Shown in pieces: positions 10,601 through 21,813 of a stretch of DNA of 64,000 nt; the stretch's first letter is position 1; the number at the start of each line of letters is the position of its first letter. A program made the position numbers and the translations under genes. The notes beneath the pieces were generated by a model. That model worked only from the letters and a program-made list of their open reading frames with translations. It searched no databases and was not told the DNA's origin. Source of the DNA: Nectonema munidae (Eukaryota > Nematomorpha > Nectonematoida > Nectonematidae); assembly GCA_030549495.1 (NCBI GenBank), contig JAUIRK010000305.1, forward strand, positions 124,001 to 188,000, written 5' to 3'.

Positions 10601-12566
10601 GGATACAGATTTATGGATCGAGATAAACGTACGTCGTAATATTAATAATAATAGGAAAATATTACCCAACAATGATCTTCTTCTAAAATTAAAAAAAGTA
10701 AAAAAAATCTACTAAAATTTCTTTAAAATGCATACCCATATCGATTTCATTTAATTCTCCGTTTGATATTCTGAAATAAGATGAGATGAAGAAAATGAAT
10801 AATATTAATAACCTTTCGTGACCAGTGAGTGTGTCATATATGGATACATAAACAATTTTACCTTCCTCTGCTTTTTCAAATAGTTTTGTATATGAATCTT
10901 CTGCTTTTTAATAAATACCGTCTGATTTTTCTGGTCACGAAAGGGTTAAAAAACTGAACATACCTATTGTTCACTCGCATGTCTATTTTATCGCTGTCTG
11001 AGTATTCCTAATAACAAAAAGTATACAGTATTAAAAATAAATAACTGTCTGCTAATTAAATATCATACTTTCTCTCATGTTATACAAATTTTCAAAATTT
11101 ATTAAAATATTTTTTGAGGGGACACTTTATTTAAATGCAGAAAGGTTTTTGCGTTTGTTTTTGCATTTAAATAAAGTGTCCTTTCAAAATATGTTAATCT
11201 CATTTTTGAAAAAATTATCAATGCACACCTTGGTCAAACATCTTATTAATAAATATCTTTTATTTCCTACTTTTCAAAAAGTATATAGATTTGTCTCTAT
11301 GATGGATTACCGCTTTTAGAATTCAAGAGGTCCGTGAGGTTCAGATTAAAAAAACAATTTTTTTTTAATTATTATAATATTTATTTTCAATATTCAAAAA
11401 TTTTTATAATATATCATTTTCTTTTTTTTATAAGCTGTGTCAATTCCAACCTACTTTGACCTGCTCTCAATATTATTACAATTAAAAAATTGTCATTGAA
11501 ATTTAAAAAAATCCATTATTTCTAGAGATAAATTATATACAAATTCTATATATTATATTTACTTCTATAAGGGGGCGTGAGTAAGGTACTGGGTTTCGAT
11601 ATCTCAAGGTCTTGGATTCGATCCCCCATCAAGGCTAGTTTCTTTTAGTTCGATACAAGCGGCGCAATTGTGCCTTCTCGATGAAAACACCACATGGTAC
11701 CTTTACCCTTTTAAATTTTTCAAGTTTTTGCCAGAATTTTTAGTTCTTTATAATCAACTTAGTTTTTAGTTCAAAAGATTTAAAATTTCATTCAATATTT
11801 AGATTTTCATTAGAAAATTGTTTTTTTTAAAGATATTTTTTGCTTAACCCATTTACGACCAATGTTCCTATTTTGGAACATAAGTAATTTCATCCTCGTC
11901 TGCTTTTTTCAATGACTTTGTATATAAATCGTCTGCGTTTTTTTAAATATCGTCTGCTTTGCTTGGTCTTAAATGGGTTAAATTGAATCTGATTTTACAT
12001 ATTTATATCAACTTCTAGATTTATAAATTGATATAGAAAGCTCTGATATAATTCAGAGTTGCTATATTTTTAACTCTCAGGCTTGGTTTTGAATCGGAAG
12101 ATATTTGAAATTTCAATTTGTGTTTTTCAAAAGGATTTGATTACTAAGGATATATGTCCGTAAAATTGATAGACCCATACCCCTACATGTAAATTTGCCC
12201 CATTTATACACAGGCATTATATTACTCGAATTTGAAAGATTCAAATTCACAAGGATTCAAAAGAAGCGGCAGGATGCGCTTAACAACATTAAGAGCATTA
12301 TTTGATGACACAATGTTGTGATGCAAGAAAGTATAAGTGAAAATCTTTATGAAAGGTGTGTAGTCTTATTACTAAACCAATTAGGTCATTTTGAGTGTAT
12401 ACAAAAATGAAAAGTAAAAATAAAAAATGAGAGGATTGATTAACAAGATAAGGAAATGCTAACCTGTTTGATTATGGTACACGTAATAGAATTTTTGCCA
12501 AATCTAACCCTGTCAAATAACTCTAAAGCCAGGTAACTTTCTTTTATATTATTATAAGTGACATAT
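4635..12566 (-). CDS. RRM-MYND-RRM-Tudor protein, Vreteno/TDRD-like (multi-exon)
   Basis: This is a likely germline RNA-binding scaffold for the piRNA pathway; the role is inferred from domain architecture. Exons, highest coordinate first: 12566-12464 (RRM second half, YVTYNNIKESYLALELF), 11007-10964, 10770-10736, 10682-10666 (17 nt), 10315-10264, 10204-10087, 10034-9833, 5974-5726, 5531-5331, 5261-5144, 5092-4881, 4829-4635. Exons 10315 and 10204 together make a MYND finger (CFAC, CMAC, YCSKKCQKKDWSTHQRMC). Exon 5974 is an RRM with RNP2 IFIGNL and RNP1 RGFGFISF. Exon 5531 is acidic. Exons 5261 to 4829 form an extended Tudor domain (CVAGELVAAKFSEDSEWYR, VFFIDYGNQD). All junctions listed have GT-AG borders and fit in phase. 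The last exon stops at 4635 unless a donor near 4649 is used. The true start (above 12566) was not found, and exons may be missing in the 3.9-kb intron. The alternative is two adjacent genes split between 9833 and 5974. Confidence 0.75.
6058..6195. mobile_element. TTAA MITE, copy 2 (divergent)
   Basis: TTAACCCATTAAGTCCCAAT at the left is matched by TACTTAATGGGTTAA at the right. The internal palindrome is TGTTCCCATTTGGGAACA. It has the same organisation as copy 1 and lies in an intron of the Tudor gene, just upstream of its RRM exon. Confidence 0.8.
7336..7408 (-). CDS. Possible additional exon within the Tudor-gene intron
   Basis: ATG at 7408 opens 24 codons beginning MEIEKPYEKVTEDEIN, ending at a good donor (AAAAATG|gtaaga). 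An acceptor-like TAAAAG lies just upstream, so it may be internal or may be the first exon of a separate RRM-Tudor gene. It ends in phase 1 whereas the exon at 5974 begins in phase 0, so another exon would be needed between them. Confidence 0.4.
8893..9060. mobile_element. Possible decayed relative of the TTAA MITEs
   Basis: The left part has CCCAATGTTCCAAAATAGGAACAT, the same interrupted palindrome as the TTAA MITEs (16-base core ATGTTCCAAAATAGGA). The right part has GGGAACTAATGGGT. Terminal TTAA is not preserved, so this is tentative. Confidence 0.35.
10808..10949. mobile_element. TTAA MITE, copy 3 (distinct subfamily)
   Basis: The inverted tips are AACCTTTCGTGACCAG and CTGGTCACGAAAGGGTT, with TTAA on the right. 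The repeated TCTGC/TCTGA spacing resembles the other MITEs, but the tip sequence differs. It sits in an intron only 15 bp from the 11007-10964 exon. Confidence 0.75.
11120..11181. other. Perfect 20-bp stem hairpin, precursor-miRNA-like size
   Basis: GGACACTTTATTTAAATGCA at 11120-11139 is exactly complementary to 11162-11181, with a 22-base loop. Pairing continues imperfectly outward for about 14 more bases. It lies in an intron of the Tudor gene. It could be a small RNA hairpin or a tiny foldback transposon relic. Confidence 0.6.
11575..11705 (+). mobile_element. tRNA-derived SINE, family B
   Basis: There is a B-box-like TGGATTCGATCCCC after an A-box-like GAGTAAGGTACTGGG. The tail reads GATACAAGCGGCGCAATTGT, then ATGAAAACACCACATGGTAC. 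The copy at 27771 shares both head and tail. Confidence 0.6.
11844..11981. mobile_element. TTAA MITE, copy 4
   Basis: It is nearly identical to copy 1, with TTAACCCATTTACGACCAAT, the TGTTCCTATTTTGGAACA palindrome and the right tip GTCTTAAATGGGTTAA. It lies in an intron of the Tudor gene. Confidence 0.87.
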
Positions 12567-12599
12567 CTAAAATTTAAATTAGTTTAATCAAACTGAAGA

Positions 12600-14380
12600 A
12601 GAAAACAATGAAGCGCACGTTTTGCTTATCAGAGATCCTTTAGCTGGTAGGTATTTTAATATTTTTATTGTTCCAGCTCTTGAAAGCCAATTTTTAACAG
12701 CTGACTTTAAATAAAGATAATTATATTTATTATATCATAAATATAACATAAATATTTTACGTAGCTAAAATTTTCCGGTATTCCTTTTACTAACACTTGT
12801 ACAAGCCTTAATGAAAGAAAAATCAATTAAAATATTTTAAACTTGAGGGAAGATCATCATTAAAATAAAGCTTAGCCAGCCCTCCCTCCCCATTGAAAAA
12901 ATTCTTGCCCCCACCCGAGATTCGTATCTCACCGACGATTTTGTATCTAACTTTATATACACAATGAGTACTATGATACATTCACAAGTGAAAGCTATCT
13001 ACTGAAAAGGGTAAGATTGTGAAATTGCTGTTTTCAGTAGCCTTTTCCACATATATATAATATATATAGCTATAACATAACTATATATAACTTATAACCC
13101 AACTTTATTACAGTTTGAAAATAGTTTGACTAGAAATATTACATTTTAAAATGGGTTTTGAAACTTAGAAAATTGGCAGTAACTTTGTAAAATAAAAATT
13201 AATTTGCAACTAAGATTTCAGCAACAAGTCTGCAAGCAATATATTGTTTTTTTCAATAAACATTGTTTTCAATTTTTGTAACGATTTTTTTGATTTCATT
13301 AGAATAAATTAAAGTTTTTTGGGATTAACTAACTAATCATCAATTCGTAGAACTTATATGTTTCAGAAGAACCAATTATTTTGGAGTAAAAATTTTTTAT
13401 TTATCAAATACAATAAATTTGAGATGCTATGAAAATACAAAGTAGTATATAAAATATTTATATCATATGTAGTAAATTGACAATATTTATATCATAATTC
13501 ATAATATCATTGACTTTTGTCGCGAGTTTGTTAATGATATCTGCAGTAAATGTCTGAGCAAGGATATACCGTTGAAGAAACGAGTATGTGACTGAGGGTA
13601 ATGAATGTTGCGAAATCAGTGCACAAGATTAAGAGGTAGAAAAAACGAGTTTACTTTCCAGCTAAATCTACATGAATCCACATTTTCTATGTTGAATCCA
13701 CTTGAATTCATCATTTTATCATGCTTTTTCGATCCTAAGTCAGTTTATTAGTCAATTTTAGTGACTAGTTTGTGGTGTTTCATTCGCCGAAATGATGTGA
13801 CAAAAATGATTTTACAAAAACTTCGTCAAATATTAGCAATATCTAACTAATTAAAAAACTCTAATTTGCTGAAACCTTCCTGTACTAAATTTATATATTC
13901 AACTCATGAACGGATAATGCAACATTACCGTGATTGAGTGTAATTTTCGGTGAGCTGCAGAGGTGTGGAATGTTCCTGTCTAGCGGGATTGGCTGTTACA
14001 GAATAAGTGGGAGATGTGGTTTCATCATCATTAATTTTCGATGGTGTATGGTGCTTTCAGGGAAATTCTTTCTTCCTATGACAGCTTTTTTACGTTCTCG
14101 GTAACTATATTCATATTTATGTAATCTGTCGCTGTCATAATTATTTTAATTGCTGTTTACTGACAATTAAGTGAGTATCGACCGCATCATTGGTGTCAGA
14201 TAAACAAATTAAAGGAGTGAACGCATTTTCATATAATCTCAAAAACATATTTTGACCTTGGATTACCAAATACTGGAAAGGTTAAAACTAAAAATTTTAT
14301 TCCCTAAAAATTTACAAGATAATGCGATAAATAATTATCACTGTCTATCCGTGTCTTAAATTTTTTTGTCTTAAACTTTA
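12600..14380. other. No gene recognised
   Basis: AT-rich sequence upstream of the first located exon of the Tudor gene. It should contain that gene's 5' exons (the first half of RRM1, with RNP2) and promoter, but I could not identify them. Confidence 0.4.
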
Positions 14381-14381
14381 A

Positions 14382-15790
14382 TGTTTAAAGATGTTCCCGT
14401 TTGGGAAGAATGGTACAATAGGTCTCTATTTTTAGTTTTTTTTAATTTATTTTACTCTTTAGTTTTTTCAAATTCAAAATATCAGGTTATGAAAGAAGAA
14501 AATTAATGAAAAGATCAAAATTATTTAGAACTTTACCTGAAGCTGTATCAGAATTAGAAATTTTAAGTAATAGTGAAGAAGCTAACTTGGTTGTTTAACC
14601 TCCTTCTCAAGTTGGCGCATTGATTGAAGAAGTGTTTGATTAAAATATTGATGATTGCATGGAAAAAGGGTGAAATGTAAATGTAGATGAAAGTACATCT
14701 GAAGAATATGAAGATTTGAGTGAATTTAATGGTAAAATTAAACTGAAAAAAGGAGAATCAAAGGATTTAGGATCTTCATATTCTAAAGAAACTCTCCTAA
14801 TGGTATTGATATTGGTGAAAAATTCCCAGGTTTACTGGAAGCAAAACGAATTGATTTATTCCATCATTTTTCTTCAGAGGTTTTAGTATTGGTAAAAAAT
14901 GAAAGTGAAAGATATGCTCGCCAAAAAAATAATTTTACATTTTTTGTAACTTTTCAAGAAATTATAGTTTTTATAGATATTCTTCTTTTTTCAGGATATC
15001 ATTTTCTTTCTTATATCAAAAACTATTGGAGTCTAGATGAAGATATGAATTTGGGATTTGTAAGAAAATCTATGAATAGAAATAGCGTTGAAGAAATTAA
15101 AAGATATCTTCATTTCTGTGATAATAATAATATTGATTGTCCTTTTATAATATTATGGAGAAAAATTTTATTCAATTTGGTTTCTTCAAAAAAATCTTTG
15201 TATTGATGAACAAATTATTCCATATTTTTAAGGAGTGGATCTGTTTGATAAATTTATATCACAATACAGACCATCTATCAAAGGAAAGAAATGGTATGAT
15301 TGCATAAGGATTAAATTTTTGAACATGTCAGTTGTATCAACTTGGCTTTTATATAGAACACTCAATTCAGATAAAACTCACTTAGAATTTAGAAGAGAAG
15401 TGACAAGGACTCTTATCCATAGTTGTGTTTCTGGATGTCTGAATTCTTCATTTAATGGGCCCGTATATTCTGTTCGATCAGTTCCTATTCCTCATCATCC
15501 AATTAAAGTAACCGAAGGAAGATATGCGTCATTTACATTGCTTTAAAGAATTTCATTCAAAATAATGTTTTTTGACCCTTTATCAAACTTTTATAAACAA
15601 ACTTTATAGTTTTCTTTATCCCCCCCTCCTATTCTAAAATTTTTTTTAAAAAAGCAGACGATATTTTCAAAAATTGAAAGAACAGAATATTTTCAGCAGA
15701 AAATTCTCGGGAAATTTATATATGTATATAAAGTGAAATTATATATCTGTTATAAAAGTACCCCAATTTTCGCAAATGGAAACATGTGAA
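14382..15790 (+). mobile_element. piggyBac relic with MITE-like left end
   Basis: The left edge has TTAATG followed by GATGTTCCCGTTTGGGAA, matching the subterminal palindrome of the TTAA MITEs. At 15651-15664 the block GCAGACGATATTTT matches the MITE CGTCTGC motif in inverse orientation. Between lies a broken transposase. Confidence 0.6.
14465..15545 (+). pseudogene. piggyBac transposase relic
   Basis: An acidic N-terminal part (to about 14880) is followed by FSGYHFLSYIKNYWSLDEDM and RYLHFCDNNNI, the conserved N-terminal block of piggyBac transposases. After a gap, GVDLFDKFISQYRPSIKGKKW gives the third catalytic aspartate region, and HLEFRREV follows. The segment with the first two aspartates is absent, and the N-terminal part has stops. 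It is inactive. Confidence 0.75.
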
Positions 15791-15903
15791 AAAATCATCA
15801 GGAATTTTTTTTGAATTTTTCTTTTTTTTATTTACCTATAGTATAAACAAAACAGAAAGGCTTAAATGATATTTAAAAAAATGTTTTTCTATTACCCTGG
15901 TAG

Positions 15904-16166
15904 CAGGGCCAGCCTTAGGCCACTGCAACCTATGCGGCCGCAGTGGGCCCCGCGCTTCTCATTTTGATGATATATTGTATGATTTCGCTAAATGCAAGGT
16001 TCGCAAAGTAAAGTTACTTTGATCGTCATTTTGTGTTAATGAAAAAGTAATAAAACAAATCCCTTTTCTTTTTTTCAAAATCTTATTTCTCACTTTTAAT
16101 TTTTTTCCTACCAACACTGGGCCCCGCCATTTTGCATAGGGTTCACGAACACTAGAGCCGGCCCTG
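15904..16166. mobile_element. hAT-type MITE with exact 8-bp target duplication
   Basis: The ends CAGGGCCAGCCTTAG and CTAGAGCCGGCCCTG are imperfect inverted repeats. They are flanked on both sides by CCTGGTAG (15896-15903 and 16167-16174). No coding sequence is present. Confidence 0.88.
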
Positions 16167-16174
16167 CCTGGTAG

Positions 16175-18425
16175 TTATAGTCAAATCGTAACTATTTGAA
16201 CATTTTAAAAGTAGAAATATAAAAGTAGAATATATTTTTAAAAATTTGACGAATGAGTCATATTCATACTAATGATTCTTCGAACTCTGGTAAATAGAAT
16301 GAATTTACCTAACTCGCACTGGCTAAAAATAGTACTTTGAAATTCATGAATTTGTAAAAGGCTATAAATTTCGAGTTCATTTGTCTTCGCGATCGCTTGG
16401 GGAATTTAGGAGTTTTAGCTCAAAGCGTTATTCAGGTAATTGGAGACGAAATAGAAGTAGGAATGTACTTAATCATAATAGATTAGTGTAAAAACAATAT
16501 TGGACAAGAAGAATTATCAATGTTGCTGTCATACTATCATATATGAACAATTTTTCTTTTATTGAGTTAGAACGTAGTGATACGACCACAATTACAAACA
16601 AAGTAAGCGACTTCATAAAATTATTGCAGTTATCCGAATTAATGGTAGAATTTAGAGCTAAAATTGCTAGTGTAATTTCGGATAATAATGGTGGTATATT
16701 TATTGGACAAAAATTCCTTTATAATAAAGGATAAAGTACGCCCTCTCAAAATTTTGAGGATTCCTCACAATTTCTAATTCTACAAATGATAAAGCTGCTA
16801 AGTTCATAAGTAACTCGCAACAATAAAATATTGATTTTTCATTTTTTTCAATTACACATTAATTAAAGCAAATGTCTTCAAGAAATTACCTTAGGTAATA
16901 AATTTTGAAATTTTTTTTGACAGAAAAAGTCGTTTTCACAGACACATTTGAAATTTAAACTAAAAAGTGTATAAACAGTACAATTCAAACATCAAAATAA
17001 TTACATTTTTGACCAAGTTGTACTCACATAAAAATGGTTACGTTTTTTTAAAAAAGATTCCCCAAAATGTTTTACCAAGTTTTATCAAAAAAATCAAGAT
17101 GTAGTTCTTAACAAAATAAGAATTCAATTTTTAACTATTTATGCATCGTATATCACAAGTAAATTTATGTTTTAAACGTAATCCTGTATATATATATAAT
17201 ATATATTCAACTGATCTTTAAAAATTGAATATATATTATTTCATTTATATTTTTAATTGTTTGGTTATATATTAAAGCACTTTTAATAGTGAATCTATAT
17301 GATTGTTTAATCACAGTTATTTGTGATTTAATTGCGAGGAGGAGTTAGAGCCCCATTCTTTATTCACCCTGAATGGTGATGGAACCCCCTGACCTTGAAA
17401 TTTATCTGAATTTACACCTTAACAAACATTGAGTTTGAAAAGAAACAAATTTAGTAAAATATAAATTTTAAAAAATTAAGTTAAATTTAAGAAAAATAAA
17501 ACCTTGAAAATTATAGAAGAGATTTTAAATTTTATGAACTTACGTTGTTGAAGTGTCATTCATAACAAAATTAAGAAATATATCAAAAATAAAATTAAAA
17601 AATTAAATAAGAGCCATAAATATCTATGGTTTTTATAATTTTTGTTTTCAATGTTTCTTGTAAACAGATGCCTTAATTTGTAAAAAATTTGGGTACGCTA
17701 AATTTTGTAATAAATATTTTAAACACAACATATTTAAACGAATTTCTTAGATTTTTATACAAAAGCGATGTTTAATAATATTTGTAAGGAAACTTTCTTT
17801 ATTATATTCTCAAAAATGTTCAAAATTATAAAAAAAAAAATAATTTAAAATAAAAAATATTTTAAATTTCTTAATACATCAACGAAGGTAAGAATAATTT
17901 CAGATGGAGAAGTATAAGAAAAAAAGTTTAAACTAAGTGTTAAAATGCTAGCGTGTTTGCAAAATGAAGAATCAATAAGTAATTGCAGATCTGAAATATA
18001 CGTTTTCTCTCATGTTAAATGTAATTGAAAAATTTATCAAAAAGAAATCGAATAAAATTATAATTTTCAACCCTTGTCTGAACAGTTAATTAGGAATCTT
18101 AGTCCGGCCAGCATTGGAAAATCATAAACTATATTTTTATTTTCTATATTGTAAAAAAGTAAGGTTTGATAAATTTTTATGGGAGTAAAATATTTTCTCT
18201 ATTATTTTTGGCATTGTTTCTAAAGAACTGGATGAAGGAAAAATTCGGTAATATCAAGAGTAATATAAACTTCTATGCGGAATATCTGGTTTATCAGGCT
18301 AAACCTTTAAGGCAGAATAAAAAAAAGTATGTGTAAATTTAGTATAACGTTTGTTGTTATACTATTTAATTGATATTCACACTTTTTTTTATCATTTTTA
18401 CTTAATATTCGAGAAAAACATTTTA
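16175..18425. other. No gene recognised
   Basis: Very AT-rich. A 63-codon frame at 16543-16734 (plus) reads ELERSDTTTITNKVSDFIKL; it matches nothing I know and has no visible splice partners. It may be a transposon scrap. Confidence 0.3.
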
Positions 18426-18439
18426 CCATCCATCCCTTT

Positions 18440-18612
18440 GAGCCTCAATGGTTGTTAGGGTGTACCTCTCAGCTTAACAGTTGAAGGTCAGGGGTTCGAT
18501 TCCAAAGGCTCCCAACTCTAAAAACAAATTCACAAAAATTGTGATTAACCATCTTAAGAATAATGCGAGCATATAGCCTTACGGCTGAAAGTGATTTGAT
18601 ATCTCTAACCAA
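18440..18612 (+). mobile_element. tRNA-derived SINE with 14-bp target duplication
   Basis: The head folds as a tRNA: GAGCCT at 18440 pairs with AGGCTC, and the B box is GGGTTCGATTCC. The 3' part ends TGATATCTCTAACCAA. Flanking CCATCCATCCCTTT occurs at 18426-18439 and 18613-18626, a direct duplication typical of LINE-driven insertion. The exact duplication argues for a recent event. Confidence 0.8.
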
Positions 18613-19238
18613 CCATCCATCCCTTTTATTTTATATGTATTTATTTTTTATTTTGTTTTAAAATATATTTTTGTGAAGGAGTTTTTTTATGAAAAAAAGT
18701 AAATTAATCTAAAATTACAATATTTTTTTTTTAATTTTAATTATTATCAAAAATAAAATGTTGAAAAAAAGATAAACAAATCTGAAAATTTTAAATGTTG
18801 TATATTTTGAATAAGATTTTTTTCTTTCATTATTTAAGCCTTTTTATTTCAATCATAAATTCAGTTTTATCAATTATTATAATTGTTTCTAGTTTTGAAT
18901 ATTATTATTTATCTGCAAAAAGTTTCCCATTTTTCAAAAAGATTAAATTTTATTTCTAAAAAAATATAATAAAGGAGGCTATTATATATAAAAAAAGTTA
19001 ATTCTATAACAATTTAAATGTAATATTTAAGATGACATTAAATTTGTAGAAACCCTAATATATAAATAATTGAAACAAAATATTTTTATAACGAAAAATA
19101 CATATAAACACACAGCTGTTAAAAATATTTATAAGGAAGTAAATTTACATCGATAATTAATATGGACAAGGACAGAGTTATAACTACAAATATATCATAG
19201 AACATATATGCTTAATCTCAGTTTAAAAGCAAGTTAGT

Positions 19239-20603
19239 TAAAAAAAGATAACGAACAAATTTATACTTAATAAGAGAGTAAAATATTTTTAAAAATTAAC
19301 TTTAATAAATTTATTATATTTCTTAGTTAATACCAATTTTAAAGCAGATGGCCTAGTGGTGGGAACGTAGGGTCTAGATGGTCTGGGTTCGAACCTCGAT
19401 CGTGACTATCCCTATCTGCTCAGTTATGGAAGATTATTCTTCCCTTCGGTGCGATACCGACATCTAAAAAAAAAGTGACATCAGGAAAATTCAGAAATTC
19501 ACACAAAGCAATTCGCTGAATGACTGTAATATACTTAATAAAATGATTTATGACTCTGATTTTGAAAGGGAAAATTTTCTAAAACGTTTATGCATTAGTG
19601 AATTATAGATGCAATACACTTTACACTTTATGGATTGTTATTGATAAATTTTCCAAAAAATGTAGCCTTGTTTCGAATTTGTCAAGTAAATGATATTAAA
19701 AATTTTTGAGGTAGAATGATGAAAAATATGGATATGACTACATTGGGCTAAAGTGTGTGAGGTGGGTGTTTATTTTTTATAAAATTTTTTAAAAAATCCC
19801 AAAGATGGAAGGGGATTAGGAAATATAGGAATGTAAAGCCTAAAAGTAAAAAGTAAACACGAGTATCCCGACAAAAATAAATTAATAAAAAATGGAATCA
19901 AAAAATCATAGTGAGAAAGAGGTAATTGGACTATTGAAGTAAGATTTATCCTTAAAACTCTTTTTATTTTTCAGATATCTGAGTTCCATATTTTTATTGA
20001 TTTAAAAAAACTGTTGCTATTAACATACCTATATCTAACATTAATTAAATCATAATTATTACGAGTATTATAATTGAAAATATTATTATTCACTATATAT
20101 TTACTGTTCAATTCCTTATCAGAACTGATACTTTTAAATTGAAGATGAATAACTTGTATGAGATCAAGGATAATAATTTTTTTCTAATAACACATGGATG
20201 AACATTGGATATAAATTGCAATGTTCTGTTTTATTTCTTTTGTAACACAGAATACTACGATAAATTAGTATAACACCAAATAAAATTAAAATAAAGAAAT
20301 TTAGATTACAATTTTAATCTAGATTTAGTATCAAGTAAGTTCTTTATTTTCTACAAAGCACCCATGGTAATAGATACGTCCTTTATCAGGTTATCATAAT
20401 GTTTTGAGAAAGTCAGTCATGAGTCAAGTGTTATACACATGTATTTATAATTATCAGACTTCTTTAGATAATAAAACTTTCAATTCCATTGCCATTAATT
20501 AGGAAATATCATTAGTATTGAAATAAATTTATAAAAGTTCAATTAATTTGTTTTTAAAAATTTTTTACTCTCTTATTAAGTATAAATTTGTTCGTTATAT
20601 TTT
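19239..20603. repeat. Inverted repeat, arms about 105 bp; one arm is the RPS16 5' flank
   Basis: The sequence just before the RPS16 start (20565-20600; its core TACTCTCTTATTAAGTATAA continues to GTTCGTTAT) is found in reverse complement at 19243-19280, exact for about 36 bases. Similarity continues, more diverged, to about 19340 and 20495. The 1.15-kb spacer holds SINE A and nothing else recognised. Confidence 0.8.
19344..19470 (+). mobile_element. tRNA-derived SINE, family A
   Basis: A-box-like TGGCCTAGTGGTGGG and B-box GGGTTCGAACCTC are followed by ACTATCCCTATCTG and the tail TGCGATACCGACATCTAAAA. The same head or tail is seen at 37765, 38812 and 58452. Confidence 0.7.
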
Positions 20604-20606
20604 GTA

Positions 20607-21053
20607 ATGGCTACTGAGAATAAAAAAGATTTGGAAGTTGTTCAAGTTTTTGGCAAAAAGAAAACGGCGACGGCCGTTGCTATTTGTAAGAGAGGTCGTG
20701 GTATAATAAAAGTTAATGGTAAACCTTTAGAACATATCCAACCTGAAATTTTGCGATTTAAATTATTTGAACCTATTCATTTGGTTGGAAGTGATAAATA
20801 TGCAGGTGTGGATATCAAGATTCGTGTAAGTGGTGGCGGTCAAGTATCTCAAATTTATGCTATTAGGCAAGCTATTTCCAAAGCATTGGTTGCTTATTAT
20901 CAAAAATATGTGGATGAGGCTTCTAAAAAAGAAATTAAAGATATCCTAGCCTCATATGATAAAACGTTATTAGTTGCAGATCTCAGAAGATGCGAACCCA
21001 AGAAGTTTGGTGGTCCAGGTGCTCGTGCCAGATACCAAAAATCTTACCGTTAA
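20607..21053 (+). CDS. RPS16: 40S ribosomal protein S16 (uS9)
   Basis: This is the small-subunit protein whose basic C-terminal tail reaches the tRNA at the decoding P site. The frame is intact, 148 residues, the usual length for eukaryotic S16. Family blocks are present: [19 protein letters not shown] near the start, [20 protein letters not shown] in the middle, and the C-terminal [14 protein letters not shown] tail. The ATG at 20607 gives the expected N-terminus. No intron interrupts it. A polyadenylation signal AATAAA lies within 5 bases of the stop codon. The 5' flank is duplicated in inverted orientation 1.3 kb upstream. An intronless copy could be a retrogene, but the intact frame argues for a working gene. 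Confidence 0.97.
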   Translation: MATENKKDLEVVQVFGKKKTATAVAICKRGRGIIKVNGKPLEHIQPEILRFKLFEPIHLVGSDKYAGVDIKIRVSGGGQVSQIYAIRQAISKALVAYYQKYVDEASKKEIKDILASYDKTLLVADLRRCEPKKFGGPGARARYQKSYR

Positions 21054-21055
21054 TG

Positions 21056-21064
21056 TGAATAAAG
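21056..21064 (+). promoter_or_regulatory. Polyadenylation signal for RPS16
   Basis: AATAAA immediately follows the stop codon (GTGAATAAAG), giving a very short 3' UTR, common for ribosomal protein genes. Confidence 0.6.
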
Positions 21065-21813
21065 TTAAAATTTGATTTTTTTTTCCTAACCAACTTTCAA
21101 GTTTTGTGAATATTTTTTTATAATTTTATTTGACACTGAATTAAAGATATTGTCACTGGTCTAGCTAGCAACTTAAGCAGTGGAGTAATTTTTTATAGCA
21201 CAATATGAAAATTTTTTTATATAAGTGGTTCAGAAATTTTTATACTGTTAGCCCATCCTTTCTAAATCTAACCTCTGTATTTATTTAAAAATTTATCTAT
21301 ATCTTCCTTATTTGGCTCTTAACCCTATAGTGCTGGGGGCGTAAAACTCCACCCTTCACTAAAAAATTAATTGTAGAAAATTGGCTGAATCATATCCCTT
21401 CACATTTTGTGACTTTTCCTAAAATCGCTAGCTGCATCTTTTGAAACCATTTTCATGGTAGTTGAATGACCCTTTCATGTCTAAAACTGACAATCAAAAT
21501 TAAAAATGAAAATTTTTCAGCATAATTTTGACATCATCTGTACTTAACCTAATAACTTAGGATCTATATAATATAATACCCTGAAAATTTATAATTTTAT
21601 ACAGTTTGGAACGCATAACACTATATATTTAATTTTTTTCAATAATCATGGCTACTCTTTAGAAAATGTCAATCAAAATTTTGATTGATCAAAAATGTAT
21701 CTAATAAAATATACCTTCAAATTTTACATAAAATATATGTTTTATACTAAATGGGTCATGCTGTTTTCATTTCTGGACTCATTTTTTTACATTTAGGTGA
21801 AAATACCTATAAG

